A stretch of DNA of 64,000 nucleotides from contig OX457030.1 in NCBI GenBank assembly GCA_949752745.1, forward strand, positions 72,868,686 through 72,932,685. The letters are read 5' to 3'. The notes below the pieces were generated by a model. That model was given only the letters and a program-made list of their open reading frames with translations. It was not told the DNA's origin and did not search any database. The DNA is from Protula sp. h YS-2021. Its lineage: Eukaryota; Annelida; Polychaeta; Sabellida; Serpulidae. This document shows positions 36,619 to 48,253 of this stretch, piece after piece (position 1 is the first letter of the stretch; every line of letters begins with the position of its first letter). Position numbers and translations under genes: made by a program.

Positions 36619-39600
36619 CCCCCTTCAGTTGAACTGCCTGTGCAACAAAGATACCTCGAGAAATATTTTAGCACAATATTCCTTTTTTCAGATGCAATGT
36701 TAATTGCACTTTACTTGTGTTGATTTTGGTTTTTTGGCTATTTCGCATTTGATTTTGGACTTGAGAAATTTGTGACATTTAAGTCACATATTAACTTGTA
36801 TATATTGTTAAGAAATAGAATATCTAATAGTGTTTATGTTTCAAAATAGTAATTCAGGAGATACAAAAGGAGATGTATGAGGGGGCTTGTGGGAGGGTGG
36901 GACGATTTTTTGTTACTGTGAGCGTCGAGAACAGAATGAAAAACAGGGAAATGTATTTACCGGTATGTGTTTATATTTATCTGTCATGGGTCACCCCAAC
37001 CCCATCCCATACACACACTGCCCTGCATCAAGTACCAATAGCTGCCATCCACCAGTCCACACCAGCTCCTTGCTGTAATATAGTGGATACAGCAAAAGAA
37101 AGCCATGTTGTAACATATTTCTCGTAAGCTGGGGGATTTTTATAAAAAGCAATTCGACCGAAAACACCTCAAATACCTTGCATCCCGTTTTTATTTATCG
37201 GCTACCCATTTCAGTTCACGCATTAAATTTCAGATGTATGTGTCTCTGAAATTATAAAAAAGACTAAAACTGTTGTTATTTACGTCTTAGAGAAAGCATT
37301 TGCAACTAATTTGAATTAAAATAAGTAAAGAATTTCTGGTAGTGGAAAACGGCTCATCTAGGGCAAATGTTGGGAAATATTCCGGAAAAACTTGAAGTTC
37401 CACCTCTTCTTCAGGCTTATTTCTCAGTAGGGCAAAATTAAGAAAAATATCGAAGTTACACCTGTAGTTAAGGTCTATTTCAAAAGCGTAGATGAAAAGT
37501 GTATAAATAAAACATTTAATATTTTTGCCATGAACTTTTAAATTCTGACGGCAGATTGGAGAATTTTAATGGCGATGTATTATCATTTCGTGAACATTTA
37601 ACATGCCTGCCAGAGAGCACACACATTTGCTAAAACTGTGGCCTGACAACACTGCTGTTATTCATAAGTAAAAGTATCTCTAGCTAAATTTCCTTTTAGG
37701 ACACTTAGTTACTTTTTAAGTAAACCTTAATCTTGACCAAAAAATTCGTGACATTACAAGTTTGAAAATTTTGTTTGATCAAAAGTGAAAAAAGACAGGG
37801 TAAACTTGGCGGTGAGCCATAGTATCTTCACTTTGCAAAAAGGTGACGTGTTCAAAGTTTTCTCTTCGAACCAAACGTAATCTTACCGTAAAACCGTGAC
37901 ATTGCAACAATGCTGTCAGTCGTAAGTAAAATTGTATTTCCAATCAAACTTCATTTTAAAGAAGTTATCCGAGAAAAGATAGCATGCTAGCTTTCAGGAA
38001 TGCCTATGATGGATGATTGTTAGGCCGACGAGTTAGCTGATTAAAATACTGCTAGATTACAGTCCTATCGAAGTAGTGATGTTTCGCTGGAACGATGAGT
38101 AATGATAGCAGTCGTGATGATACAGTGGATCTGATACAAGTGTGTTCGCTAAAGTAAGTTCCCCAAGTCGTGGATATGTTGTTACCTTAAATAACATGTG
38201 TGACAAGGACCTTTTGATGATCAGAAAAGCACACAGATAACATATGGTTTACTCAAAGACACGGTATGTGTATGTTTGTCTATGAAGCCTAAGTTCCTCA
38301 CAGACCTACAACTTTGAAGAAACAAATCAAAAGTCGCGAGTATCCGGCAAGGTCACGTATTGTATAGACCAAATTAATTTGAGGTTTTGGATGACATATT
38401 GCTCGGCAGACAAGGTTTGTGTATGTTTGTACTAGTAACTTAAGCTCACTAAATATTTGCGACTTTCGCAGTAGTTGAAGAACCAAACGAAAAAGCCCTC
38501 CCTGCTGCTGTTGTCGCAGTAGACAATTCATCACAGGAAGAGACAAATGAAACTGTGGAAAAATCCACAAAAACAGATAAATTGTATAATTGTCGTGGGT
38601 AGGGTATAAGCTTAAGGAATGTATTAAAGACTAGTATTTGAGATTTAGTACTTGGATAAGACTGGTAAACAGTTGGCGTATATACATGTTTACTAATGAG
38701 TTGAGTTTCTCACACAACTACTACTTACAGAGTAATATACGTGGAGTTAAGTATGGAAACGAATGACTTTTAAAACATCTTGCAGGTATGTTACAAGCTT
38801 ACGTAATGTGTGTTGACTAATCTTTGAAGCGTTGCCCCAGCTAAGAATTAAAATATATCCAAAGGTAGAAAATGTCGTGGAATTTTGGCTAGCTTAGGTA
38901 ATTTGTGTAACAATTTATGACTGGCGAAAGACTTGTGCATTGCGATGCATAATTACGAAATTTTAACATAACACTTAACAAAGTTTATTTTTTCTTTGAA
39001 GTTTAACATATTATGCTTTGTTCTATACATGTGTCTTGATGTACCATTAAACCTATTAATTATGGTGTAATTCCAGTTTGAAGTTTAATATTAGACTATT
39101 TGCTTTCATGTCTGTCTTGATATCTCAGTACGTTCAGACTTATAACAGCTTCGCAATATCTATTCCGGGTCCAGAACCCGTTGTCTTCCACGGCAGTTTG
39201 CTAAGTAATGAACATTATAAGGCTCTTAATACCCGTATTTTTTTACGACACGCAACCGTGATCTACACACAAACACTCAACAAGAGCATCTTGAGGTTGG
39301 AATGCTAGGACATAGAGAAGAAACGGTTCATAAGCTAGAGAAATGTTTTACAAGTGCGTTGCAGTCTGATAGCATGGATGTAGAAACATTCAAATCGATA
39401 ACGTCAAAAAACAAACGAAAGTATGTAGAGTAATCGGCAACGACAATGGAAGTTACTTCATGCAAACAAAGTACAATCCAAAGTCAACGACCAGAAATCG
39501 AAAATAAGCAACCTGAGACGAATGATAGTGTTACAAGATTCTTATAATGACAGTTAAAAATCATATCACTATCTATTTTAGAAAAGCTAGAACGGCAACA

Positions 39601-40589
39601 AGTTCAATTTGTACAACAGTAACGGACACCTGGCCGTCCAATAAAGCACAAATAGTCAAACAGCAACACGGAATCTAAACACAATCAAGAGGAAAAAGAG
39701 TCAGTAATACCAGTCGTTGTATGAATAATCAGATCCCACCCTACTGCAAAACAGAGAAGAGGATCCTTTATTAAGGACAAGAAGAGCAAATATCATTGTT
39801 GCGTATATTGCAGATGTATATTTTGTTCGCAAATGTACTTGGGCACATGAGAAATGAATACAACACAGACCCCGAGGTGGGATAGACTCTTAAAATTAAT
39901 ATAAAGATACAGCCCAGGTAAAACTGTCAAGGCTGAGATTGAAAATGCTTGTGAACAAATGGGATTTTGCTCTTGCCGCACAAGTAAAAGGAAAGCGATA
40001 GAGTGTGTTCATAAGAAAGTGTCGTGGTTATTTTAAGGACAGAGCTACAAAGCCAGGTCCACATCAGAATTATGGCGACATAAAAGGACATAATCGATGT
40101 TGACAAAAAGGTAAAGAGAAATGACAGTTGACAGACAAGAAAGCTTGTTAAACAAGGAGAGCAGTTGGAAATTATTTCCCTGTTTGAAAATCAATTAGTA
40201 CTTCAGCTATGTTCGAAAATGGTTCAGGAATTAAAAATGATTAGAAATAATTCGCTGAAACGGAGTGAATCGATGCTTGATATCATCGATCTGGCACAGA
40301 ATAGTGTTAGATCGCCGCGGCAAATAATGCATGACACATTTGAAATAATTTCAGTTGAAGTATGCTTATATCCTAAAAAATCAATCACATAATAAAGTAA
40401 TTCAAAATAGTTGGTAAAAAGAACTCACAAGCGGAATATGATATTCCATCCGCTATTTTTTAATTATCCTGCTTATTAAAACATGTGCTGCTGTAGCCAG
40501 AAACGAGAAAAAACTTGTGATCATGACGAGATGAAAACCAAAAGGAAAGGTGTCGTATTGAAAGCTTTTTTAAGACGCAAAGTAAGAAC
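36619..40589. other. 4-kb region, no gene recognised
   Basis: Possible 5' UTR/promoter of the ankyrin gene at the left edge (a TTTGTTGCACAG acceptor-like site on - just before the start). Otherwise only short frames; the one at 39078-39308 begins with a hydrophobic run but has no homologue I recognise. Confidence 0.4.
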
Positions 40590-40780
40590 GCCTCGACTTG
40601 CAGAAAATGATAGTGAGCAGATTTTTGGCCTGCTGGAAGCCAGACGTTCTGTGAACACAATTGTTCACAGATTTGGGTGCACCCACGGTTCCAAAAACCG
40701 TTGCAATAGGGATAGCCAAAAACGTGGATCGGCTGTTAAGTGGTAGGCCACCAACTGTTGAATATAAAATCCATGTTTCA
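40590..40780 (+). mobile_element. Tc1/mariner transposase N-terminal fragment
   Basis: On + the frame NDSEQIFGLLEARRSVNTIV followed by HRFGCTHGS is a Tc1-type helix-turn-helix. In the shifted frame, DRLLSGRPPTVEYK gives the GRP(R) linker that follows it in Tc1 transposases. The rest of the transposase is absent. It abuts the penton fragment of element C near 40765. Confidence 0.65.
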
Positions 40781-41252
40781 CATCCGATTGATGTTCAGCA
40801 GGACCGGATTCTTTATACCATTTATCTGGTATAAATCCTAAAATCTCAGCTAATCCAGTAGACAAGATAATATCATAATCATCTCTCAAAATAAGATAAA
40901 TTCTTCGACTAATTTTATCATACTTTAACTGAATAGGATTTGCATTAATAGATTTTTGTAATTCTTCACTTATTGCACTACATATTTCAGCTATGGATCT
41001 GTAGTAACCATATGGAATGGTAACTGGATAAAATGTTTCTAATGATGATCGATAATCAAGAGTATAGCCTATTCCTGGCCTCATTGTCGTCCATGTATGT
41101 GGGTATTGAATTTCAGCTAAGGCTACTTCATATTATCCTTTCAAATATAATGTACGAGGTAAACGAATTTGATAAGTAGAAGCCTTATTAGTAGGATAAT
41201 AGATCATACTAGCATTACTGGGTAAAGTAATATAAAAACTTGTTGACTCCAT
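40765..41252 (-). pseudogene. Polinton penton (minor capsid) fragment, element C
   Basis: Starts at 41252 with MESTSFYITLPSNASM as in the intact gene at 58405-59166. It continues through an in-frame TAA about 38 codons in, then is open as 40665-41084 (IPYGYYRSI, STGLAEILGFIPDKWY). Similarity ends at HGFY near 40765, so the last ~80 residues are missing. Divergence from elements B and D marks it as a separate insertion. Confidence 0.8.
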
Positions 41253-41271
41253 GACGGTTAAATCGTTTGTG

Positions 41272-41530
41272 TGATGTAGTATGACTTTTTGCCAAAAACA
41301 GTTTTTGGAATATTAGCGTCTACAATTTCCTCAATAAACTGCTTCCAACCATGTGGTGGTTCTCGTCGTTCTTTTCTTCTTGTGGCAACCAATACTTCTT
41401 TCAACAAATCAACAAATCAATAATGTTGGAATTCGTAATGACAGAACCCGTTTTTAAAACAAGTTCATTTTTATATGTCCGTCTCGTACCATATTTCTTA
41501 AGTTCTGCCAGAAGTTGTGCTAGTTTAGTA
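41272..41530 (-). pseudogene. 190-aa Polinton protein, C-terminal fragment, element C
   Basis: Reads, with frameshifts, LLAELKKYGTRRT, NSNIIDLLICLK-like sequence and RREPPHGWKQFIEEIVDANI. These are the conserved C-terminal blocks of the gene at 57630-58202. The short Cys-rich gene that follows it in elements B and D is missing. Similarity stops near 41527, which is probably where element B inserted. Confidence 0.65.
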
Positions 41531-41554
41531 GAAGGAAAACGAGAGTTTTACCCC

Positions 41555-41680
41555 ACCCTGTGACGTCATAAGTCACGTGACAACCCCCCTCCCCCTAATC
41601 CGCACCGACTATTAAGAAAATTTTGCGATTTCAGCATAGTTATTCGTTTCAGATGGTTCTGACCATCCAATTTGAGCCAG
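41555..41680 (+). repeat. left end of element B: CRE palindrome plus one terminal-repeat unit
   Basis: TGACGTCA at 41561-41568 is followed by a C-rich tract and one degenerate unit (TTGCGATTTCAGCATAG then CGTTTCAGATGGTTCTGACC) in the same orientation as the left-end units of elements A and D. This supports it as element B's terminal sequence. Confidence 0.55.
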
Positions 41681-41699
41681 TTTGACGAAGTCTGAGTGG

Positions 41700-41707
41700 T
41701 ATAAAAG
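41700..41707 (+). promoter_or_regulatory. TATA box of the element B polymerase gene
   Basis: TATAAAAG sits 60 bases before the ATG at 41767, a plausible core promoter distance. Confidence 0.6.
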
Positions 41708-41766
41708 GAGATGTATGAGAACATATTTCAACCATTTCAGTTCAAGCAATTGATGTGACAGCAACA

Positions 41767-43365
41767 ATGGCTGATAGTTCAGACTCACGATTCTTCTGCC
41801 ATGAGTGTTATGCAACATTTCCATCATTGGAATTGTTGGTGTCACATACATGCACTCAAGCTGAGATGAGAACTGTAGTGAAACGTGCTATTGAAGAGCT
41901 TGATCGATAGAATGAAGCAAAGAGACGAAAGATGGAGCAAGATGGCATTTCCATACCGAGTTCAGTTCTCTGCCATGGATGCAATGTAATACTTCCCTCA
42001 ATGGATGTGTTTGATGTGCATACATGCACTCCACCTCAGGAAGAACAAACTGTAAAGAGGCGAAAGACGGGACAAATAGGGAAAAGCAGAAGGGTTAGTC
42101 TTGGTGAAAACGCGCAGGAGAAAGGGTTTGAGCTCGACAATGGAACGGACTTATTGCTTGAAATACGACAGCAAGAGAACCGTATCAAAACACATTTGCT
42201 GGAGACCTTAGAACATGGAATGAAATGGAACATTGTGGTGCATGCTTCAAGAAATGACACCAGATGCAGAAGCGAACAGTTTTATCCCGCTGCCGAAGAA
42301 AGTGAAAAATACCAGGGGTGTGTTGAACATTAAGAATCAAGACAACAAGTGTTTTATTTGGTCCGTTTTGGCACACCTTCACCCTTCAACAAAAAACAAT
42401 GCACAGCGTGAAAATCAATGCAGAAAGTTTGAGAATGAATTAAAGGTAGAGGGCATGACATTTCCGACGCCGATTACTAACATTCAAAGTTTGAAAAGCA
42501 GAATGATGTGTCTATCAACGTGTTTGGATGTGGGCAGGATGTAGTTGTTCCGATACAACTTAGCCGAAACGCCAGTGCAAGAGAAATCAACTTACTTATG
42601 ATTACAGGTTGATTAAGAATTTAAGCACTTATGGCCTACCGATCAAAGCATAATGGAGCAGTTTTTTATTGTTTCAACTGTCTTCATGGGTTTATGCGAC
42701 AAGAGCTTTTAGATGAGCATCGTGAAGTGTGTGGTAAGCATGGAGCGCAACGTTTATCATTCCCCAAGGAACCATTCATCAAGTTCAAGAATGTGGCTAA
42801 ACAACAGCGAGCACCGTTTGGGATTTATGCTGACTTTGAATGTTTCACGCAAAAGCATGAAGAAGGAGACAAGTATCACCATGATCGTCCAAACAGCGTC
42901 GCCTATGTAGTTGTGAGTCAGTATGACACACGTGCACCAGTCGTGTATCGAGGAGACAAGGCCGTGAAAGTCTCATGTTGTGCGTGGTTTAGAGCTGCCG
43001 AAGGATATGGTGATGACCCATGAGGATCAAGAGAATTTTAAGAACGCCACCGATTGCTACATTTGTCATGAGTCTCTAGGTGCAGATAGTGTGAGAGATC
43101 ATGACCATATCAAAATTTTCAACGACGATTTGACCGTCGTACATTTACGCAAAGTGGATTTGCTTCTTGATAAGTCCATTCAAGTTGGCTGCACCATTCT
43201 TGATCTCAGCATAGTGCCTATGTTCAACTTTCATTACAATTACATCATGGTCAAGTATCTCAATGCCTTGTTGTTTAGCGACACCGACAGTCTATGTTAT
43301 GACATAGAAACGGAAGATATCTACAAGGATATGCAGCAAGATGCTGACCGCATAACAAAGTATTA
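41767..43365 (+). pseudogene. DNA polymerase B with two internal deletions (element B)
   Basis: Starts with two tandem zinc fingers of form CxxC-x12-HxC (FFCHECYATF...HTC and VLCHGCNVIL...HTC). A single in-frame TAG at 41908-41910 separates them. A frameshift near 42260 leads to the N-terminal block (IPLPKKVKNTRGVLNIKNQD). Next come the C2H2 finger YCFNCLHGFMRQ, the exonuclease I block FGIYADFECF and the HNH-like VRDHDH. At about 43098 that block is joined directly to FNDDLTVVHLRKVDLLLDK, deleting the rest of the exonuclease and most of the palm. Motif C (LFSDTDSLCYD) remains. Near 43350 the frame runs into a PC4-like gene, losing the C-terminus. Confidence 0.85.
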
Positions 43366-43748
43366 TAATCGTGAATGCATTTGTGTTTAACGGTGATGCT
43401 TACCTTGCTGTAAATGATAGGAATGAAGTGATAATAAGTTCTCGGATAATAAGTTCTGCTTATCGGTTTAAACCTGAAGTGTGGTAAGACTTTAAAAACA
43501 TTCCGCTTAGACCTGGGTTTGAGCGCAGATGAGAAAATAAAGTTGAGGTATTAGTGGTTGGACATGATTCTGACATACGTGTTAGATTCTGGACAAATCT
43601 TTTACAGAATTATCCAGAGGATTATGATGGAGTTGTGCCAGATACTCCATATTCAGATTTGATTGACTTTGACGTGAAGAACTGGTGCACAGTTTTACGA
43701 TTCCTAGAAGCTATACAACATCCATTATTCACCATCTTGCGAGTATAA
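43366..43748 (+). pseudogene. PC4-like protein relic, type 62258 (element B)
   Basis: Homologue of 62258-62629. The GTG at 43366 replaces the ATG of element D. The first half has stops, and 43554-43748 is open with DIRVRFWTNLLQNYPEDYDG and NWCTVLRFLEAIQHPLF. Its TAA stop lies inside TATAAAAA at 43744-43751, as in element D. Confidence 0.7.
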
Positions 43749-43751
43749 AAA
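43744..43751 (+). promoter_or_regulatory. TATA box containing the stop of the preceding gene
   Basis: TATAAAAA; bases 43746-43748 are the TAA stop of the preceding PC4-like frame. The likely ATG of the next gene is at 43854 (MRNLCDDIV), about 105 bases downstream. Confidence 0.55.
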
Positions 43752-43793
43752 TACCTTCGCAGACAAGGAGACAGCTCATAGTTGATCTGACTG

Positions 43794-44144
43794 TTGAACG
43801 AGGTGGAAGACTTTTTATCGGATTATGAACCTATTACAGATGGCTTCTCATATATGAGAAACTTATGTGATGACATTGTGTTAAGACATTTTGGAAAGTA
43901 TATCATTCTATCACCTGACGAACAATCCGTGTTGAAAGGCCACCTAGAGAAGCTGAGGATACCTGGCTTTCTTCTGAAACTCTCAGAGGATTTAGAAGTG
44001 CGTGTGACTGAGAACTCTCTAGACGTGTTTGTACGATTTCGTCAGTATGACGAGCTTGCAGAACGATACGACTACATCACCCTCAACACAGTGGAATGGC
44101 ACGCGCTGTTGCAAGCATTGGATTGGAAAGAGCCTGACGCTTGA
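43794..44144 (+). CDS. PC4-like protein, type 61908 (element B)
   Basis: Open copy of the gene at 61908-62252. The frame opens before the ATG at 43854, which is the only Met start conserved with element D (MRNLCDDIVLRHFG); I favour that start. It has two beta-rich blocks, each ending in a helix: SVLKGHLEKL, then DVFVRFRQYDEL...TLNTVEWHALLQALDW. The second matches the PC4 pattern of strand, basic loop, strand, then EW..LL helix. Predicted role: nucleic-acid binding (inference). Confidence 0.5.
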   Translation: MNEVEDFLSDYEPITDGFSYMRNLCDDIVLRHFGKYIILSPDEQSVLKGHLEKLRIPGFLLKLSEDLEVRVTENSLDVFVRFRQYDELAERYDYITLNTVEWHALLQALDWKEPDA

Positions 44145-44430
44145 ATTCAAAGAGGACTTGAACGTGCAACTCATGCGGGGTACGAAGTCCATTGAGCTGA
44201 CACATCCCATGTGCTTTATGGTGATGGGCATAGACATGTATGAACATGGATATGAACTGAAACTGTCTGAACATGAAGATGTTAAATTAATAAAGTATGG
44301 CAACGGACAATGTTGTGCGAGTTTTCATAGCATTTACAAACGTGGGTGTAATGTCTATGATACATATATTAAGTTAAATTGGTATGAGTGGCATTTGTTT
44401 ATTACTGTATTGAATGTGTTTGCAAAATAA
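44029..44430 (+). CDS. PC4-like protein, type 61637 (element B)
   Basis: Open frame overlapping the preceding gene by ~115 bases in another frame, as in element D. The unique part after 44144 encodes LTLEFKEDLNVQLMRGTKSIEL, then VKLIKYGNGQCCASFHSIYKRGCNVYDTYIKL and WYEWHLFITVLN, again ending in a strand-then-EW-helix pattern. The start is uncertain: ATG at 44029 or the MTSL ATG a few codons on. Confidence 0.5.
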   Translation: MYDFVSMTSLQNDTTTSPSTQWNGTRCCKHWIGKSLTLEFKEDLNVQLMRGTKSIELTHPMCFMVMGIDMYEHGYELKLSEHEDVKLIKYGNGQCCASFHSIYKRGCNVYDTYIKLNWYEWHLFITVLNVFAK

Positions 44431-44864
44431 ATTCATCACAAAATAGTGGTTTGTAATGTCTATATACAAAATCTTTGACCACAAAATCACCGTCACTTCT
44501 TCTCAATACATCTACAATATCAAACATATTATGATCTCTGGCTCTATGTAGTACATAATATGCACAATAAAAACCGCAAGTATTGGAAAGGGACTGTTGT
44601 AATGGTATGGAATTATACACATAGTCATTACTTAAAAACTTTTCGATTATCTATAGGTGCAAGTCCATAAGAGTCAAAATATTCCACAACTTTGTCAAAG
44701 TACACGGCAATCCAATGTTCACCAGGTTCATCATGATCGTCTGTATGGATGACATAGGCTCCTTGCTGTAATGTTGGCAGTTGGTCCATAGGGAATACTC
44801 CGTGGAATAAGTCTTTTGTCATGACATCACGGGTCAATATGGCATCTATCTGCTTCGTGTTCAT
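44402..44864 (-). pseudogene. adenain-like protease with frameshift (element B)
   Basis: Open from ATG 44864 (MNTKQIDAIL) through the catalytic His (GEHWIAVY) and Asp (EYFDSYG), then shifted near 44630. The second piece has the oxyanion Gln and catalytic Cys (PLQQSLSNTCGFYCAYY). One frameshift inactivates it. Its 3' end overlaps the converging PC4-like gene by 29 bases. Confidence 0.85.
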
Positions 44865-46226
44865 GACTGGTAGTCGAACTGAATACTGCGATTTGCACTT
44901 ATTCAATGATGTTGTCGAATTCAGCATACACTATGACATTGACTGTATTTTGCTAGGCACCTCAAAAATTCATCTCTAGCCGCAACTTTCCATGGTTGAT
45001 AAGGGCGTAATGATGATCATCATCATAATCAGGTGTTAAGTCGAAAGAAAATAAAGCATAACCTCTAGGCCAATCTTCCCGTTTTATGATGGAACTTTTC
45101 TCGCCATTCAATTTATCAAAAGATTTGCAAAGAGTTTCAAAAGCATCAAGATATTTTCCCTGATTTATGTTGAGAGGTTTGGATAAGATTGGTTCGCCAT
45201 CAGCGTAAAGTTGCATATAATTAAGATTAAAATGTTCAAAACTATTTGGATTTCTCAACACTGATCCAGCAAAGGATTCATTATGAACCATTCCAATGAC
45301 AATACGTTTTGGTAATTGACCCAAAAAGATGTTATCTTTCACAAAAGATTGAAATCCAGCGGGAATGGCCAAAATTTTACATTCTTTTCTGGTAATAAGA
45401 TACTTGGCAGGACTTTTCATCAATGCATCTGCATGCCCTAACTGAATACCTGGACTAGCTCTTACTTTGCGAATGGTTAAAAACGCATCTATGACTTTTA
45501 CCTTAAAGGTATTGTTTGCAGCCATTCATACATAGTCATCTTTTTGTCTATGCAAACGCAATTTCATACTCATGCCATAGGGAAGATAACGATCCTGCTC
45601 AAACAGATCTACCCTTAAAGCACCAGTAAGCATAAATTCGCGGCTTAGACACGTATACAAATAACGGTTATGTAAACCATTATTTCCTGCTTCACCTATT
45701 TCACCACCATCAAGATTTATATGAAACCTGTTCTATATTTTTCATGATTGGGTCTTTTCACCGCCTGAGCATTTATTGATCCAGCAGTATCTTTATAGAT
45801 GAGGCGCATAGAGCGCTCAGAATGGAGACTTTCTTCCGAATCATGAATGAGGTGGGATATAATGCTGGTATACCCATGATAATTATTACTGTGTGAAATC
45901 AAACGATCATTCAAAAATAATTCAATATTGGACCATAACCCATTAAACAAATCATTGATGCATGATACGTTATCATCTGCACCACACGGTGTTCCATCAG
46001 CCCTTACAATGCGGCATACAAGATGAAGTTTGCTGTTCTTTAAATCTAAATATTCTTCTGTACTCGCAGGAATATAAAATTCTATTGGAGCGCCCTCTCT
46101 AATGGCCGTGAGTGGTTGATAGTCTGCATTAAAACTTTTTTCTACAGCAGTTTGCGTTGGGGGTATGCGAAACCATTCCAATGGATAAAGACTACATTCA
46201 CAAGAATGATCATGAATTAAAGACAT
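44861..46226 (-). pseudogene. major capsid protein with frameshifts (element B)
   Basis: Nearly full-length double-jelly-roll capsid gene. It begins MSLIHDHSCECSL at 46226 and is open to 45717 and again 45525-44962. The ~190 bases between, and the last ~100 bases, are out of frame. Its 3' end keeps the ATGA overlap with the protease start. Confidence 0.85.
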
Positions 46227-46228
46227 TT

Positions 46229-46432
46229 TCAAAAGATATCTTATATGTTTTGTTGATGTCATACCTCTCGTCGTCTTTCGTCTGACACGTTTTGTCGGTT
46301 GTACTTTCTTTTGTCCTCCTAGCACATCGCCAATCACATGCTGTGCTACTCGACCCGCGACATCTTTCGCGACATCTTTTGCAGCCTTTTTAAGATGTGG
46401 CGCAACGATTTTAGCCCCTGCCTTAAGCAGAA
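46229..46432 (-). pseudogene. amphipathic core-like protein, C-terminal part (element B)
   Basis: Matches 59163-59504 from LKAGAKIVAPHLKKAAKD onward. The N-terminal ~45 codons are replaced by penton sequence at a deletion junction near 46432. The usual stop before the capsid gene is lost, so it reads into the capsid frame. Confidence 0.7.
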
Positions 46433-46503
46433 GCCTTATTAATAGGATAATAGTTCACACTAGCATTACTGGGCAAAGTAACGTAAAAACTTGTTGACTC
46501 CAT
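46433..46503 (-). pseudogene. penton N-terminal stub (element B)
   Basis: About 23 codons (MESTSFYVTLPSNASVNYYP-type) remain from the start at 46503, then join the core-like gene. This deletion removes nearly the whole penton. Confidence 0.7.
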
Positions 46504-46552
46504 GATGACTAAATCGTTTATGTGATGTAGATAGACTGAATGTGTATATACA

Positions 46553-46723
46553 TTATGTCTGGGTCACGTCATCTTCACTGTCTCCATGATCTATATTGCT
46601 GTCTACTACTTCTCCTTGACAACAAGCACTTACACAACTGATTTTTACAGGAATATTATTTTTATTTTCTTTATCTTTACAGCAACACTATAACTCTTTA
46701 AACCATGTTAAAAAGTTTCCCAT
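46553..46723 (-). pseudogene. short acylation-motif protein with stop (element B)
   Basis: Homologue of 58187-58396. It keeps the N-terminal MGNFLTWFKEL, then a TAG where element D has the first Cys of its Cys run, followed by CCCKD and CVSACCQGEV. The C-terminal half differs. Conservation of Met-Gly, the aromatic/hydrophobic start and the Cys clusters across diverged copies suggests they mattered. Confidence 0.65.
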
Positions 46724-47277
46724 CCTTTGTTGACGCTGTTTTATCTCTGTTGCAATATCTTCACGCGTTGTCTTTTTGCCAAAAACAGCTTTTGAGACAT
46801 TAGCGTCTACAATTTCCTCAATAAACCACTTCCAGCCCTGCGGCGCTTCTCGTCATTTTTTCTTCTTGTAGCAACCAATGCTTCTTTCAACAAACCAATA
46901 ATGTTGGAATTCTCAATGACATCTCCAGTATTCAATCCAAGTTCATTTTTATCTGTCCATCTCGTACCATGTTTCTTAAGTTCTGCCAGAAGTTGTGTTA
47001 GTTTTCCATGATATATAGGTTGAAAATAGCTCAGAAACTGCTGCGACTTTTCTAATTTTGCTGTACCAGATGATGGAACAGACTTTCGTTGATGTGACTG
47101 AATTGTTCGTAAATGACGACCAAGAAGTTGACACATTTCCATTGCCTTCTCACGAGTTCGTTCCCCACTTAAAAGTTTATTCACTTTCGTTTTGATTCCA
47201 CCATCTTTTCCCTTCTTTTCCAACAACATTTTATATTCATATTCAGGAATGAGGATCATTTTCAAAGTATGTTTCAT
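46707..47277 (-). pseudogene. 190-aa Polinton protein, frameshifted (element B)
   Basis: Open from 47277 (MKHTLKMILIPEYEYKMLLE) to 46807 with the NSNIIGLLKEALVATRRK block, then shifted near 46850. The remaining KWFIEEIVDANVSKAVFGKK and QRQQRMGNF portion is out of frame. The start keeps the ATGA overlap with the upstream gene. Confidence 0.75.
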
Positions 47278-47600
47278 TTTAGCAACAACTGAGCTAGCAA
47301 GGGTAATGCAAATTTGGCAATAGCTCCTATGAATCCTGCTTTCTGATTAATCAACTTCTTCTTTCTTCGAAGTGATATCTTCTTATCTGGTAGAGTGCGA
47401 AGGCTATGACGTTCACGCTTGAATTCGTTATACCTTTTTGAGCTTAACGGTAAATGTCCTCGCAATATATTCAAACGAATTTCAAACAAGCTATTAAATT
47501 CCTCCTGCGTAGCTTGCTGTAACAAGGATTTACGTCGTTTAGGCCCACTGCGTGCAAGCAAGTGAAGAAAAGGCTGGTTACTTTGAATACGTTTAGACAT
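47274..47600 (-). CDS. small basic Polinton protein (element B)
   Basis: Intact 108-aa frame, about 85% identical by eye to 57307-57633. It has an LLARSGPKRRKSLLQQAT block, a basic middle (KISLRRKKKLINQK) and a hydrophobic C-terminus (FALPLLAQLLLK). It is the only capsid-block gene of element B without a visible lesion, though without its partners it is unlikely to act. Confidence 0.75.
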   Translation of the reverse strand: MSKRIQSNQPFLHLLARSGPKRRKSLLQQATQEEFNSLFEIRLNILRGHLPLSSKRYNEFKRERHSLRTLPDKKISLRRKKKLINQKAGFIGAIAKFALPLLAQLLLK

Positions 47601-48253
47601 CTTGGCTGCGAATTGTCAAGTGACTTGGTTCTTGTTCATACGCTACTTTATCAACATATACATAATGTGTATCTTTTGGTAAAATGCCTGTACGAATACG
47701 CAGTTGATCATTTGTCTTTGGTTTTAAATTAATGAATAAATAGCCATGAGGATTACTGGTAGCATTTTGATAGGCTTCTATGAGAAAATGAGATTTTCCA
47801 GGATACATTTGTTGCGCTTATGTACTTATTTCTTGACTGTCTCTAGGATTTTTAAACAGAATGATGTAATGTGTACTCAAACTAAAATTTCGCATTTCTC
47901 TACCATGATGGAATGAATTATGCACAATAAAAATAATGCTGAGATTTTGATGACTGCTGCCAACACTAAAGAGGCGTGTCATACGCTCATCACTATGATA
48001 TTTGGTCATTAAGTCATCAATGATGAGTAAGTTTGGTTTTTTCTGGTTAAAGCGCTCTTCAAAGTCGTCTGGAATGCCTTGGTAAAATCCTATACCTTTC
48101 ATTCCCTTATACAAAGGCTGATCTGCTGCATAGCGCCATAAAATGGTTTTTGGAGAGGGTTTAATTAACTTTTTGTTCTTGAATTTCCTTGACCAAGGAA
48201 GTTTTACCACTGGCTGTAGGTCCAGAGACCAAACATATGAATGGATTCTTCAT
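47593..48253 (-). pseudogene. packaging ATPase with frameshift and stop (element B)
   Basis: Starts at 48253 with MKNPFICLVSGPTASGKTSL (Walker A kept as GPTASGKT). An extra A in a poly-A run near 48170 shifts the frame. The piece 48210-47818 carries Walker B (NLLIIDDLM) and ends at a TAA where element D has a Leu codon; 47808-47593 gives the C-terminus. Confidence 0.85.

Noticed and set aside
39078..39308. 76-codon frame with a hydrophobic N-terminus, possible secreted peptide
   Set aside because: No splice or homology support, and the hydrophobic run is weak as a signal peptide.
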